A stretch of DNA of 39,570 bases from Streptococcus pseudopneumoniae (GTDB lineage Bacteria > Bacillota > Bacilli > Lactobacillales > Streptococcaceae). This document shows positions 20,160 to 29,115 of the stretch, one piece after another. The stretch's first letter is position 1; each line of letters begins with the position of its first letter. The translations under genes and the position numbers were made by a program. The stretch is taken from NCBI RefSeq assembly GCF_001074565.1, contig NZ_JUQX01000032.1, positions 1 to 39,570 of the forward strand. Direction: 5' to 3'. The notes under the pieces were generated by a model. That model was not told where the DNA came from. It worked only from the letters and a program-made list of their open reading frames with translations, and did not search any database.

Positions 20160-20507
20160 ATGGCATTCGAAAAAACCATTAAACTACAAAACTGCCGCTA
20201 CGACTATACACTTAGTCCATCTGTTAAAAAGTTCACACTCAAAGACAATACTTTCTTTGAAACAAAAGTAGGAAACTATGAACTGACTCGTCTACTTGAG
20301 AAAGTACCTAATAGTGGTGAAGGTTTCAAACTAAAAATCATCATCAACAAAGACCTTACAGGTGCTAAACTCAACATTACTGATAAGTCCGGTCTTCGTT
20401 TGGTAGATATCTTTAAATCAGATGATCACCATATCCACCAAGAAAAATTCTACTTCCTCATGGATAGTCTTGTGGAACGTGGGATTTTCACTAAAGAGGA
20501 AAGATAA
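20160..20507 (+). CDS. Conserved small protein, DUF1831 family
   Basis: 115 residues, soluble and rich in charged residues, with no signal peptide. It begins MAFEKTIKLQNCRYDYTLSP and matches my memory of the DUF1831 proteins that follow cysteine desulfurase genes in Lactobacillales. Function unknown. I chose ATG 20160, since TTGGAG at 20145-20150 is its ribosome site rather than a start codon. The nearest stop of the upstream gene lies five bases before it, so translation is coupled. Confidence 0.8.
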   Translation: MAFEKTIKLQNCRYDYTLSPSVKKFTLKDNTFFETKVGNYELTRLLEKVPNSGEGFKLKIIINKDLTGAKLNITDKSGLRLVDIFKSDDHHIHQEKFYFLMDSLVERGIFTKEER

Positions 20508-20513
20508 GACCTC

Positions 20514-20729
20514 ATGTATCGTCTCACCTACTTAGATAGTTACCAAATTGAGCGCATACTTGAATATACCGACTACGATGAGCTCATGTTATCCCTATCA
20601 GGATGCGTGACCCTACCAGATACATTTCTGGTAACCTCGTTAACCTTTAATGATAAAGTGATCTACCGAGGTTTAGTCGGAGATCTCTATCGATTTCTAT
20701 CACAAGTTCATTTTTTAGATAAAAACTAA
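20514..20729 (+). CDS. Small conserved streptococcal protein (DUF4649-like)
   Basis: 71 residues (MYRLTYLDSYQIERILEY...), soluble, with alternating beta and helix segments. It starts six bases after the DUF1831 gene and ends before a terminator, closing the prs operon. The ribosome site is weak (GAGGAAAG about 12 bases upstream), so coupling to the previous gene is likely. Function unknown. The DUF4649 label is from memory. Confidence 0.7.
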   Translation: MYRLTYLDSYQIERILEYTDYDELMLSLSGCVTLPDTFLVTSLTFNDKVIYRGLVGDLYRFLSQVHFLDKN

Positions 20730-20748
20730 GAATTTTCTTAGTTTTTTC
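20724..20748 (+). terminator. Terminator of the prs operon
   Basis: AACTAAGAA (20724-20732) and TTCTTAGTT (20735-20743) form an inverted repeat followed by a T run. It overlaps the last codons of the small gene. The loop is short, so inner pairs probably open. Confidence 0.7.
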
Positions 20749-20754
20749 TTATTT

Positions 20755-20772
20755 TTGTTGATTTTTTCACAA
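20755..20772 (+). promoter_or_regulatory. Rex operator at the rex promoter
   Basis: TTGTTGATTTTTTCACAA matches the Rex consensus TTGTGAAwwwwTTCACAA at 16 of 18 positions, with the right half (TTCACAA) perfect. It covers the -35 of rex (20758-20763), so NADH-sensitive autorepression is expected. Confidence 0.65.
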
Positions 20773-20786
20773 TGATTCTATAAAAT
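20758..20786 (+). promoter_or_regulatory. rex promoter
   Basis: -35 TTGATT (20758-20763), 17 bases, -10 TAAAAT (20781-20786). The -35 is embedded in the Rex operator. GAAAGGTTG (20795-20803) supplies the ribosome site for the GTG start. Confidence 0.65.
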
Positions 20787-20811
20787 AGAAGAATAGAAAG
20801 GTTGTGATTTT

Positions 20812-21453
20812 GTGAAAGAAAAACAGTCTGCTATTCCAAAAGCAACAGCAAAAAGACTCTCTCTTTACTATCGAATTTTCAAGAGATTTCATGCAGAAAA
20901 AATCGAACGTGCCAACTCTAAACAAATTGCAGAGGCTATCGGTATCGATTCTGCGACTGTCCGTCGTGATTTTTCCTACTTTGGTGAACTAGGAAGACGT
21001 GGATTTGGTTATGATGTTAAAAAACTCATGACGTTTTTTGCTGACCTCCTAAATGATAACTCCATCACCAATGTTATGTTGGTTGGGATTGGTAATATGG
21101 GGCATGCCCTTCTCCACTACCGCTTCCACGAGCGCAACAAGATGAAGATTATCATGGCATTTGACCTAGATGATCATCCTGAAGTCGGTACTCAGACTGC
21201 TGACGGTATTCCCATCTATGGTATATCTCAAATCAAGGAAAAGATCAAGGACGCAGATGTCAAAACTGCTATCCTGACTGTTCCAAGTGTCAAATCTCAA
21301 GAAGTAGCTAACCTCTTGGTTGATGCTGGTGTAAAAGGGATTCTCAGTTTTTCTCCTGTCCACTTGCACCTTCCCAAAGATGTGGTTGTTCAGTACGTCG
21401 ATTTGACAAGTGAACTACAAACCCTCCTCTACTTCATGAAAAAAGAGGATTAG
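20812..21453 (+). CDS. rex: Redox-sensing transcriptional repressor Rex
   Basis: 213 residues. The N-terminal winged helix (about 10-80) carries [21 protein letters not shown], characteristic of Rex. A Rossmann domain with [10 protein letters not shown] follows and senses the NADH/NAD+ ratio. The C-terminus ends in a domain-swap helix ([10 protein letters not shown]). By family it represses fermentation genes such as adhE, pfl and ldh when NADH is low. GTG 20812 is used as start because GAAAGG lies ten bases upstream and the protein length is normal. The amidotransferase gene follows after 15 bases. Confidence 0.95.
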   Translation: MKEKQSAIPKATAKRLSLYYRIFKRFHAEKIERANSKQIAEAIGIDSATVRRDFSYFGELGRRGFGYDVKKLMTFFADLLNDNSITNVMLVGIGNMGHALLHYRFHERNKMKIIMAFDLDDHPEVGTQTADGIPIYGISQIKEKIKDADVKTAILTVPSVKSQEVANLLVDAGVKGILSFSPVHLHLPKDVVVQYVDLTSELQTLLYFMKKED

Positions 21454-21468
21454 AAAGCGAAAGCATTT

Positions 21469-22158
21469 ATGAATAAACCAGTTATTGGGATTACAGGAAA
21501 TGAAAAAGCTCATCCAGATGATGACATCATGATGAGCTATGCTGCAAAAGGCTTTGTTGAAGGAGTCAAGGACGCTGGCGGAATTCCCATTATCCTTCCG
21601 ATTGGTGACCAAGAAATGGCACATCACTATATTAGCATGATTGATAAACTCATCCTAACTGGTGGGCAAAATGTTGATCCAAAATTCTATGGTGAACCAA
21701 AAATAATTGACAGCGATGATTACCATTTACAAAGGGATATCTTTGAACTAGCTCTTATCAAAGAAGCTATCCAGCAGAAAAAACCAATCTTCTCTGTCTG
21801 TCGTGGGACCCAACTCTTCAATGTTGCCATGGGAGGCACTCTTCACCAAGATATCGAAGACCACTGGCAGGATTGTTCCGCTGAGTACACTACCCAGCGT
21901 CTCCTTACTGAACCAGATACCATCCTCAGAGAAATTTACGGAGAAATCTCTCATATTAACTCCTTCCACCATCAGAGTATCAAGGATTTGGCTCCAAATT
22001 TAAAGGTTGTGGCCTATGATCCCAAGGATAAGATTATCGAGGCAGTCGTAACAACAGATGACATCCCATTTCTTGGCGTCCAATGGCATCCAGAATTTCT
22101 ATTTGAAAATCGCCCCAAGGATAAAACACTATTTGACTATGTTGTTAATGAACTTTAA
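21469..22158 (+). CDS. Class I glutamine amidotransferase-like hydrolase (peptidase C26, PuuD-like)
   Basis: 229 residues. The nucleophile is C111 in [11 protein letters not shown] and the His of the triad is in GVQWHPEF. The LTGGQNVDP oxyanion-loop segment is present. Relatives cleave gamma-glutamyl bonds, for example gamma-glutamyl-GABA; the substrate here is not known and no polyamine genes are nearby. It is soluble. It is probably transcribed with rex; the ribosome site is weak (GAAAG). Its stop overlaps the stop of radC on the opposite strand by four bases. Confidence 0.85.
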   Translation: MNKPVIGITGNEKAHPDDDIMMSYAAKGFVEGVKDAGGIPIILPIGDQEMAHHYISMIDKLILTGGQNVDPKFYGEPKIIDSDDYHLQRDIFELALIKEAIQQKKPIFSVCRGTQLFNVAMGGTLHQDIEDHWQDCSAEYTTQRLLTEPDTILREIYGEISHINSFHHQSIKDLAPNLKVVAYDPKDKIIEAVVTTDDIPFLGVQWHPEFLFENRPKDKTLFDYVVNEL

Positions 22159-22835
22159 ATCAGATCCGTCTTTTCACGGTAACTAAAGTAATCAGAGTGA
22201 GAGACGATTAGATGATCCAGAAACACCAGTCCCATCAGTTCACAGGCTTCCTTGACTAACTTGGTTACATGATCATCATTTCGGCTAGGTGCTACTGCGC
22301 CTGATGGATGATTGTGGACTAAAATAACAGAAGTCGCCATATGCTTGATGGCATAGTGAAGGATTTCCCTTGGTTCTGCAATGCTACGTGTCGCGGATCC
22401 GATAAAGATGGTCTGCTGATGGATGATTTGATTTTGAGTATTGAGATAGAGCGCCACTAGGTGCTCTTGTTTTTTGTCGCCAAGTTCCTGTTGCATTTTC
22501 TTGGCTAGCTTTTGACTACTGAGAATACTTTCCATCTCAAGGGTTTCATGCTTGTGAATGCGATTTCCCAGTTCAATCACTGCCTGTAGTTCAATGGCTT
22601 TGATACGTCCAATACCAGACAGACTCTGTAATTCCTGCAGGGTCATTTTTTTTAGATCAGTTAGACTAGTCAGACTGTTCAAGACTTTCTGGGAAATTTC
22701 AAAAACATTGGCCTGACGTGTTCCTGTTCTGAGTAGTATAGCTAGCAATTCTTGATTGCTCAGTGCCTCTACTCCTTCTTTAACCAGTCTTTCTCTAGGC
22801 AAAAGTGAATCTTCTTGGAATGAAATGCTGTACAT
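22155..22835 (-). CDS. radC: RadC family JAB-domain protein (MPN+ / JAMM)
   Basis: 226 residues. N-terminal helix-hairpin-helix ([13 protein letters not shown]) and a JAMM metalloprotease-like core with [16 protein letters not shown]. Despite its name, a DNA repair role is not supported in pneumococci, where the gene belongs to the late competence regulon. ATG 22835 is preferred; the GTG at 22850 used by a longer reading lies inside the strong ribosome site GTGAGGAGG. A ComX cin-box lies just upstream. The 3' end overlaps the amidotransferase gene, and pcrA is upstream on the same strand. Confidence 0.93.
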   Translation of the reverse strand: MYSISFQEDSLLPRERLVKEGVEALSNQELLAILLRTGTRQANVFEISQKVLNSLTSLTDLKKMTLQELQSLSGIGRIKAIELQAVIELGNRIHKHETLEMESILSSQKLAKKMQQELGDKKQEHLVALYLNTQNQIIHQQTIFIGSATRSIAEPREILHYAIKHMATSVILVHNHPSGAVAPSRNDDHVTKLVKEACELMGLVFLDHLIVSHSDYFSYREKTDLI

Positions 22836-22855
22836 AAAAATCCTCCTCACTTTAT

Positions 22856-22863
22856 TATTCGTG
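22856..22863 (-). promoter_or_regulatory. ComX (SigX) cin-box before radC
   Basis: Minus strand CACGAATA matches the cin-box TACGAATA at seven of eight positions. It lies 20 bases before the radC start, ahead of GAGGAGG, the usual geometry for late competence genes. A T-rich segment lies upstream. Confidence 0.65.
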
Positions 22864-22877
22864 AGAAGGATGGAAAA

Positions 22878-25169
22878 TTAGATTTTTTTCTCAATTGGAG
22901 CTACGCTAGCTAACAATTTTTTCAGCCCCACTTCTGGGAAATTGATTTTCAGCTCCTGCGTATCGCCACTACCCGAAACTTCAAGGACTGTTCCTTGACC
23001 CCACTTCTTGTGAAGGGCAATATCCCCAATAGACCAGTTGGTATCGCTCGTATCAGTTTTATTTCCAGCTGCAAATTGGCCAAACGGGAGACCACTTGAC
23101 TGGATAGAGCTTGGTGCGGCATTACGTTTCCGTTCTTGAAGGGCCTGAGCCAAACTCATTCCTTGACCAAAAGCAATTCCACCACTGCTATAAGAAGCCT
23201 TAAAACTAGTATTAGCAGGACGAGTCAAGCCTTGATATTCAAGCAAATCAGAGCTAATTTCATTGATGAAACGTGTTGGACGGTTATAGTTGGTCTTCCC
23301 AAACAGTAATCGAGAGTTGGCATTGGTCAGATAGAGAATCTTCTCAGCGCGCGTGATACCAACATAGGCCAAACGGCGCTCTTCTTCCAGCTCATCAGGA
23401 TCCTCAGCTGCTCGACTAAGAGGAAAGACATTTTCCTCCATCCCGATGATAAAGACAACCGGAAACTCAAGCCCCTTAGCAGCATGCAAAGTCATCAAGG
23501 TCACTTCCGATGTTTCCTGACTACCAGAGTCCGTATCAGCAATCAAAGCCAGGTCATTCAAGAAACGACTGAGTTTATCTAAACCTGTTTCCTCTTCTTG
23601 ACTATCAGGATTGTCGTCAAAATTCTTAGTAACAGATAGGAACTCTTCGATATTTTCAACACGAGCCTTGCTTTCCAAGGTCGCTTGGGTATTAAGAATT
23701 TCGACATAACCTGTTTTTTCAAGAACCGCTTCAACCAATTCTGTAATGCTTAATTGATCCAGTTGCTCCCGTAAATCCAGTATCATATTGGCAAAATCCC
23801 ATATTGACTGGGCAGCCTTGCCCTTGATACCAGATAACATGATATTAGCTGCAGCATCTAGCATAGACATGTCTTGCAGGTTAGCAAAGTCGCGAATTTT
23901 CTCAACGGTTCCTGGTCCAATTCCACGTTTCGGCTCGTTGATAATGCGCTCAAAACTGATATTGTCACTCAGATTAGCGATGAGATTGAGGTAGGCGATA
24001 ATGTCACGAATTTCCTTACGGCTGTAGAACTTGGTCCCACCAACCATAGTATAAGGGATATTGGACTTGAGGAGGGCCTCCTCAATAGTACGAGATTGCG
24101 CATTAGTACGGTAAAGCACTGCAAAGTCTTTGTGAAGGAAGTTTTGACTGCGACCAAGTTCATCAATGGTTTTGGCTACAAAAACAGCTTCATCTTGTTC
24201 GTCGTTAGCACGATAGTAAATAATCTGCTCCCCATCCGCATTCTGGGTCCAGAGATTCTTAGGACGACGATTTTTATTGTTTTTGATGACGTCATTGGCG
24301 GCTTGCAGAATAGTTTTGGTTGAACGATAGTTTTCTTCTAACAAGACAACCTTGGCTTTGGGATAGTCTTTCTCAAAATCTAAGATATTTTGCATATCAG
24401 CCCCACGCCAACCGTAGATGGACTGGTCCGCATCACCAACCACGCAGATGTTTTTAAAGCGTGAAGCCAAGAGTTTGACCAATTGGTACTGGGCATGGTT
24501 GGTATCTTGGTACTCATCAACGTGAATGTACTGGAACTTCTGCTGGTAGTAGGTCAAAACATCAGGATTTTGATCAAAAAGACGCAGGGTCAACATGATT
24601 AAATCATCAAAGTCAAGGGACTCAGACTGACGAAGCTCTTTTTGATAGGCTGTGTAACACTGGGCCACGATTTGCGTGTACATATCTCCAGCTTGGGCAG
24701 CATAAGCCACATCATCAATCAAGTCATTCTTAGCATTGGAAATAGTCCCCAAAATGGTTCGTTCACTCCATTTTTTAGGGTCCAAGTTTAATTGCTTGAG
24801 GATTCGTTTCATGAGGGTTCGCTGTTCACCAGGATCTACAATAGTGAAATTACGATTGTAGCCAATATGATCTGCATCACGACGCAGAATACGAACACAC
24901 ATGGAGTGAAAAGTCGCAATCAGACAGTCCTGAGTAGCTGGATTAAGACCATAAGCACGCTCTTTCATCTCACGCGCAGCCTTGTTGGTAAAGGTAATGG
25001 CCAAGATATTCCAAGGATTGACCATTTTTTCATCAATTAGATAGGCAATGCGGTGGGTCAAAACACGGGTCTTCCCAGATCCAGCCCCCGCCATGATTAA
25101 CAAGGGGCCTTCTGTCGTTTGCACCGCCTCAGCCTGACGGTCATTCATTCCATTCAATAATGCGTTCAT
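22878..25169 (-). CDS. pcrA: ATP-dependent DNA helicase PcrA (UvrD/Rep superfamily 1A)
   Basis: 763 residues. A 3'-5' helicase that removes RecA and resolves replication-transcription conflicts. Motifs in order: Q motif [10 protein letters not shown], Walker A AGAGSGKT, Ia [67 protein letters not shown]. The C-terminus (about 690-763) has the Tudor-like RNA-polymerase-binding region ([16 protein letters not shown]). Start ATG 25169 follows AAGGAAGAG. radC is 42 bases downstream but has its own signals. Confidence 0.96.
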   Translation of the reverse strand: MNALLNGMNDRQAEAVQTTEGPLLIMAGAGSGKTRVLTHRIAYLIDEKMVNPWNILAITFTNKAAREMKERAYGLNPATQDCLIATFHSMCVRILRRDADHIGYNRNFTIVDPGEQRTLMKRILKQLNLDPKKWSERTILGTISNAKNDLIDDVAYAAQAGDMYTQIVAQCYTAYQKELRQSESLDFDDLIMLTLRLFDQNPDVLTYYQQKFQYIHVDEYQDTNHAQYQLVKLLASRFKNICVVGDADQSIYGWRGADMQNILDFEKDYPKAKVVLLEENYRSTKTILQAANDVIKNNKNRRPKNLWTQNADGEQIIYYRANDEQDEAVFVAKTIDELGRSQNFLHKDFAVLYRTNAQSRTIEEALLKSNIPYTMVGGTKFYSRKEIRDIIAYLNLIANLSDNISFERIINEPKRGIGPGTVEKIRDFANLQDMSMLDAAANIMLSGIKGKAAQSIWDFANMILDLREQLDQLSITELVEAVLEKTGYVEILNTQATLESKARVENIEEFLSVTKNFDDNPDSQEEETGLDKLSRFLNDLALIADTDSGSQETSEVTLMTLHAAKGLEFPVVFIIGMEENVFPLSRAAEDPDELEEERRLAYVGITRAEKILYLTNANSRLLFGKTNYNRPTRFINEISSDLLEYQGLTRPANTSFKASYSSGGIAFGQGMSLAQALQERKRNAAPSSIQSSGLPFGQFAAGNKTDTSDTNWSIGDIALHKKWGQGTVLEVSGSGDTQELKINFPEVGLKKLLASVAPIEKKI

Positions 25170-25202
25170 TTTCTCTTCCTTACTCTTGAAGTCAATGTTA
25201 CT

Positions 25203-25211
25203 ATTATATCA
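25203..25211 (-). promoter_or_regulatory. pcrA extended -10
   Basis: Minus strand TGA-TATAAT (hexamer 25203-25208), about 34 bases before the pcrA start. The -35 is weak. Bases 25212-25320 contain nothing else that I recognise. Confidence 0.6.
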
Positions 25212-25320
25212 GAAATCAGGGGAAATAGAAACTTTACAGAGAATACTTTGGCAAGCAAAATTTTCATCAGTGCTTACAATACATGTATTTTTCAAATGAA
25301 GTTGAGGTTATTCTTTGACA

Positions 25321-25356
25321 GGAAAAAGAGCTTGGATAACATTTCCAAACTCTTTT
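25321..25356 (-). terminator. Terminator of fhs
   Basis: Minus strand AAAAGAGTTTGGA and TCCAAGCTCTTTT form a 13-pair stem (one G-U) with a seven-base loop, followed by TTTTT. It starts 16 bases after the fhs stop. Confidence 0.85.
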
Positions 25357-25371
25357 AATATCATCTAAATC

Positions 25372-27042
25372 TTAGAACAAACCTAGAACGGTTCCATCGC
25401 TTTCAACATCCATATTGAGAGCTGCAGGACGTTTTGGAAGTCCTGGCATGGTCATGACATCACCAGTAAGGGCAACGATGAAGCCTGCACCTAATTTTGG
25501 TACCAATTCACGGATGGTAATTTCAAAGTTTTCTGGTGCTCCAAGTGCATTTGGATTATCAGAGAAACTATATTGCGTTTTCGCCATACAGATTGGCAAT
25601 TTGTCCCAACCATTCTGAACGATTTGGGCGATTTGCGTTTGAGCTTTCTTTTCAAAGTTGACTTTTGTCCCGCGATAGATTTCAGTAACAATCTTTTCGA
25701 TCTTCTCTTGGACAGAAAGGTCGTTGTCATAAAGGCGAGTATAGTTGGATGGATTTTCAGCAATAGTCTGAACAACCGTTTCGGCAAGCGCTACTCCACC
25801 TTCCGCACCATTGGCCCAGACACTTGCTAGTTCAACTGGGACATCAATTGAGGCACATAGTTCCTTCAAGGCTGAGATTTCAGCTTCAGTATCAGAAACA
25901 AATTCGTTAATCGCGACAACTGCAGGCACTCCAAATTTACGGATGTTCTCAACGTGGCGTTTCAAGTTAGCAAAACCTGCACGAACTGCCTCAACATTTT
26001 CCTCTGTCAAATCATCTTTAGCCACACCACCATTCATCTTAAGGGCACGGAGGGTTGCAACAATGACTACCGCATCTGGAGAAGTTGGCAAGTTTGGTGT
26101 CTTGATATCAAGGAATTTCTCAGCGCCAAGGTCTGCACCAAAACCAGCTTCAGTAACTGTATAATCAGCCAAGCGAAGGGCTGTGCTTGTTGCCAAGACA
26201 GAGTTACATCCATGAGCAATGTTGGCAAATGGACCACCATGTACAAAGGCAGGTGTACCGTAAATTGTCTGAACCAAGTTCGGCTTAATAGCATCCTTCA
26301 AGATCAAAGCCAAAGCACCCTCAACCTGCAAATCACCTACAGAAACTGGTGTACGGTCATAGCGATAACCGATAACGATATTAGCCAAACGACGTTTCAA
26401 GTCCTCGATGTCCGTCGCTAAGCACAGAATCGCCATGATTTCAGAGGCAACTGTAATATCAAAACCGTCCTCACGTGGAATACCGTTTAGAGGTCCACCA
26501 AGACCAACGGTCACATGACGAAGTGCACGGTCATTCAAGTCCACTACACGTTTCCAGAGAATACGACGTTGGTCGATTCCTAGCTCATTCCCTTGGTGTA
26601 AGTGGTTGTCAATCAAGGCAGAAAGAGCATTGTTGGCTGTTGTAATGGCATGCATATCCCCGGTAAAGTGGAGATTGATGTCTTCCATTGGCAAAACTTG
26701 CGCATAACCACCACCAGCGGCACCACCTTTAATCCCCATTACTGGTCCAAGAGACGGTTCGCGGATAGCAATCATGGTTTTCTTGCCGATTTTGTTTAAG
26801 GCATCTGCAAGACCGATGGTAATGGTTGACTTTCCTTCACCCGCTGGTGTTGGGTTAATAGCAGTAACCAAGATCAATTTTCCAACTGGATTGCTCTCAA
26901 CTGCACGAATTTTATCAAAACTAAGCTTAGCCTTGTACTTTCCATACAACTCCAAATCGTCGTAAGAAATACCAAGTTTCTCTACAACATCAACGATTGG
27001 CTTTAACTCAATACTCTGTGCGATTTCAATATCTGTTTTCAT
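25372..27042 (-). CDS. fhs: Formate-tetrahydrofolate ligase
   Basis: 556 residues, family length. It makes 10-formyl-THF from formate, ATP and THF for purine synthesis and fMet-tRNA. The P-loop is [15 protein letters not shown], followed by [23 protein letters not shown] and the LDDRALRHV-like segment ([16 protein letters not shown]). ATG 27042 follows AGAGGAG. Single-gene unit with its own promoter and terminator, divergent from coaB. Confidence 0.97.
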   Translation of the reverse strand: MKTDIEIAQSIELKPIVDVVEKLGISYDDLELYGKYKAKLSFDKIRAVESNPVGKLILVTAINPTPAGEGKSTITIGLADALNKIGKKTMIAIREPSLGPVMGIKGGAAGGGYAQVLPMEDINLHFTGDMHAITTANNALSALIDNHLHQGNELGIDQRRILWKRVVDLNDRALRHVTVGLGGPLNGIPREDGFDITVASEIMAILCLATDIEDLKRRLANIVIGYRYDRTPVSVGDLQVEGALALILKDAIKPNLVQTIYGTPAFVHGGPFANIAHGCNSVLATSTALRLADYTVTEAGFGADLGAEKFLDIKTPNLPTSPDAVVIVATLRALKMNGGVAKDDLTEENVEAVRAGFANLKRHVENIRKFGVPAVVAINEFVSDTEAEISALKELCASIDVPVELASVWANGAEGGVALAETVVQTIAENPSNYTRLYDNDLSVQEKIEKIVTEIYRGTKVNFEKKAQTQIAQIVQNGWDKLPICMAKTQYSFSDNPNALGAPENFEITIRELVPKLGAGFIVALTGDVMTMPGLPKRPAALNMDVESDGTVLGLF

Positions 27043-27075
27043 AGCAAACTCCTCTAACCTCTAATATGATAACTC

Positions 27076-27084
27076 ATTATAACA
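27076..27084 (-). promoter_or_regulatory. fhs extended -10
   Basis: Minus strand TGT-TATAAT (hexamer 27076-27081), about 28 bases before the fhs ATG. ATGTGA (27099-27104) is a weak -35. The leader is too short for a THF riboswitch. Confidence 0.6.
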
Positions 27085-27239
27085 CAAAAAAAGTTTTTTC
27101 ACATACAAAAAGCTTAGTAAAGTTTATAAACATCAAGTTTTAAGGCCGATTTTAGTCATCTTTTTTACTTTTTATAAGTTTTTATAGTCAAAAACTATAA
27201 TCTGGCTGGAAAATTAGATAAAATAACAAGCGCTTTCTT

Positions 27240-27267
27240 TTGATTCTATTTTATTTTTTGGTACAAT
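27240..27267 (+). promoter_or_regulatory. coaB extended -10 promoter, leaderless geometry
   Basis: -35 TTGATT (27240-27245), 16 bases, then TGG-TACAAT (hexamer 27262-27267). AGTCCT (27268-27273) follows and then ATG at 27274, placing +1 on the start codon. A small hairpin TATAGT-caaaa-ACTATA (27183-27199) lies further upstream. The rest of the fhs-coaB gap is AT-rich without other clear signals. Confidence 0.7.
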
Positions 27268-27273
27268 AGTCCT

Positions 27274-27963
27274 ATGAAAATTTTAGTTACATCGGGCGGT
27301 ACGAGTGAAGCTATTGATAGTGTCCGCTCTATCACGAATCACTCGACTGGTCGCTTGGGGAAAATCATCACCGAAACCCTACTTGCTTCTGGTCATGAGG
27401 TTTGTCTAATTACTACTCCTAGTGCTCTTAAGCCAGAACCTCATCCCCATCTAACCATTCTAGAAATCAAAAATACGAATGATCTTCTTTTAGAAATGAA
27501 AGAGTGTGTTCAAGATTATCAGGTCTTGATTCATTCGATGGCAGTTTCTGACTACACTCCTGTTTATATGACGGGACTAGATGAAGTTAAGACGAGTTCT
27601 AATCTGGAAGAATTATTAGACAAGCAAAATATAGAAGCTAAGATTTCTTCAACTGATGAGGTGCAGGTTCTATTTTTGAAAAGAACACCCAAGATTATCT
27701 CTCTAGTCAAAGACTGGAATCCTTCTATTCATCTGATTGGTTTCAAACTGTTGGTTAATGTTACTGAGGATCATCTTATTGAAGTTGCTAGACAGAGTCT
27801 TGTCAAGAACCAGGCTGACTTAATCATAGCAAATGATCTTACTCAAATCTCAGCATATCAGCATAAAGCAATCTTTGTTGAGAAAGATCGTCTTCAAACC
27901 GTTCAAACCAAAGAGGAAATTGCAAACCTCCTCCTTGAGAAGATTCATACATACGATTCATAG
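27274..27963 (+). CDS. coaB: Phosphopantothenate-cysteine ligase CoaB
   Basis: 229 residues. It joins cysteine to 4'-phosphopantothenate in CoA synthesis. The N-terminal Rossmann strand and loop MKILVTSGGTSEAID and the NHSTGRLGK motif are typical, as is ADLIIANDLT near the end. Streptococci and enterococci encode CoaB and CoaC as separate proteins rather than the fused Dfp, as seen here. No ribosome site is visible; ATG 27274 follows the -10 by six bases. coaC starts 12 bases downstream of the stop. Confidence 0.94.
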   Translation: MKILVTSGGTSEAIDSVRSITNHSTGRLGKIITETLLASGHEVCLITTPSALKPEPHPHLTILEIKNTNDLLLEMKECVQDYQVLIHSMAVSDYTPVYMTGLDEVKTSSNLEELLDKQNIEAKISSTDEVQVLFLKRTPKIISLVKDWNPSIHLIGFKLLVNVTEDHLIEVARQSLVKNQADLIIANDLTQISAYQHKAIFVEKDRLQTVQTKEEIANLLLEKIHTYDS

Positions 27964-27974
27964 AAAGGAAAGCC

Positions 27975-28526
27975 ATGGCAAACATTCTAATCGCAGTGAC
28001 AGGTTCCATTGCCTCCTATAAAGCAGCTGATTTAGTCAGTTCTTTGAAAAAACAAGGCCATGATGTCACTGTCTTAATGACTGAGGCGGCAAGAGAGTTT
28101 ATCCAGCCTTTGACACTACAGGTACTCTCACAGAATCCAGTTCACCTTGATGTCATGCAGGAACCCTATCCTGATCAAATCAATCATATCGAAAGAGGAA
28201 AAGAAACAGACCTTTTTATCGTTGTCCCTGCTACTGCTAATACCATTGCCAAACTTGCGCACGGTTTTGCGGATAACATGGTGACTAGTACAGCATTAGC
28301 TTTACCCCAAAACATCCCTAAACTCTTGGCGCCAGCCATGAATACAAAGATGTATGACCATCCGGCAACTCAAACAAACCTTAAAACTTTAGAAACATAT
28401 GGTTACAAGCTTATCTCTCCAAAAGAATCCATACTTGCTTGTGGAGACTATGGAAGAGGAGCTTTGGCAGACCTGGATATTATTTTAGAAAGAATAAAGG
28501 AAACACTCAATGAAAAAACGCTCTAA
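27975..28526 (+). CDS. coaC: Phosphopantothenoylcysteine decarboxylase CoaC
   Basis: 183 residues, an FMN flavoprotein of the HFCD family. It decarboxylates phosphopantothenoylcysteine to 4'-phosphopantetheine. The N-terminus ILIAVTGSIASYKAADL, the PATANTIAKLAHGFADN segment and the substrate-binding PAMNTKMYDHPA motif are seen; a cysteine in the C-terminal flap (LACGDYGRGAL) is the expected catalytic residue. AAAGGAAA precedes the ATG. It overlaps the next gene by 17 bases. Confidence 0.95.
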   Translation: MANILIAVTGSIASYKAADLVSSLKKQGHDVTVLMTEAAREFIQPLTLQVLSQNPVHLDVMQEPYPDQINHIERGKETDLFIVVPATANTIAKLAHGFADNMVTSTALALPQNIPKLLAPAMNTKMYDHPATQTNLKTLETYGYKLISPKESILACGDYGRGALADLDIILERIKETLNEKTL

Positions 28527-29073
28527 CATTGCTCCGATTGCTATCTTTTTTGCGACCATGTTGGTCATTCACTTTCTGAGCTCACTCTTATTTAATCTAT
28601 TCCCATTCCCTATTAAACCAACTATCGTGCATATTCCTGTTATTATTGCAAGTATTATTTACGGCCCACGAGTTGGTGTTACACTCGGTTTCTTGATGGG
28701 ACTACTTAGCTTGACGGTTAACACGATTACAATCCTTCCAACCAGCTACCTATTCTCACCTTTTGTACCAAACGGAAACATCTATTCAGCAATGATTGCC
28801 ATCCTACCTCGTATTTTGATTGGTCTGACACCTTATCTAGTTTATAAATTATTGAAAAACAGAACGGGTCTCATCATTGCCGGAGCTCTCGGTTCACTGA
28901 CAAATACAGTCTTTGTACTTGGGGGAATCTTCTTCCTTTTTGGAAATGTCTTCGATGGAAATATCCAAAAACTCCTAGCAACCGTTATTTCAACCAACTC
29001 AATTGCTGAACTTGTCATCTCTGCTGTTCTCACAGTAGCAATTGTTCCACGTTTACAAACCTTGAAGAAATAA
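28510..29073 (+). CDS. ECF transporter S component, probably for pantothenate
   Basis: 187 residues, five or six membrane segments, with the N-terminal arrangement of ECF S-components (KRSNIAPIAIFFATMLVIHFLSS, then PTIVHIPVIIASIIYGPRVGVTLGFLMGLLSL). The substrate-binding subunit would pair with the shared EcfAA'T energising module encoded elsewhere. Overlap with coaC and co-transcription with coaB suggest pantothenate as substrate (PanT-like). This is inferred from context only. A terminator follows. Confidence 0.8.
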   Translation: MKKRSNIAPIAIFFATMLVIHFLSSLLFNLFPFPIKPTIVHIPVIIASIIYGPRVGVTLGFLMGLLSLTVNTITILPTSYLFSPFVPNGNIYSAMIAILPRILIGLTPYLVYKLLKNRTGLIIAGALGSLTNTVFVLGGIFFLFGNVFDGNIQKLLATVISTNSIAELVISAVLTVAIVPRLQTLKK

Positions 29074-29079
29074 AAAATC

Positions 29080-29111
29080 AACTCCACTTTCATCCTGAAG
29101 GTGGAGTTTTT
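29080..29111. terminator. Bidirectional terminator between the S-component gene and the broken membrane gene
   Basis: AACTCCACTTTC (29080-29091) pairs with GAAGGTGGAGTT (29097-29108) with one G-U, then T residues. A-rich sequence on the left gives a U tract on the minus strand too, serving the convergent gene that ends at 29116. Confidence 0.85.
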
Positions 29112-29115
29112 ATAG

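Noticed and set aside
23874..24323. 149-codon plus-strand frame inside pcrA
   Set aside because: Antisense to helicase motifs that are fully conserved; no start context.
25954..26421. 155-codon open frame on the plus strand inside fhs
   Set aside because: Antisense to the conserved fhs gene; no start signals and no protein-like motifs.
27043..27110. Possible THF riboswitch before fhs
   Set aside because: The predicted leader is under 30 bases and cannot hold the aptamer.
27226..27239. cre-like sequence (AAGCGCTTTC) before coaB
   Set aside because: Only one half of the CcpA site fits; about four of 14 positions mismatch, and coaB is not an expected CcpA target.
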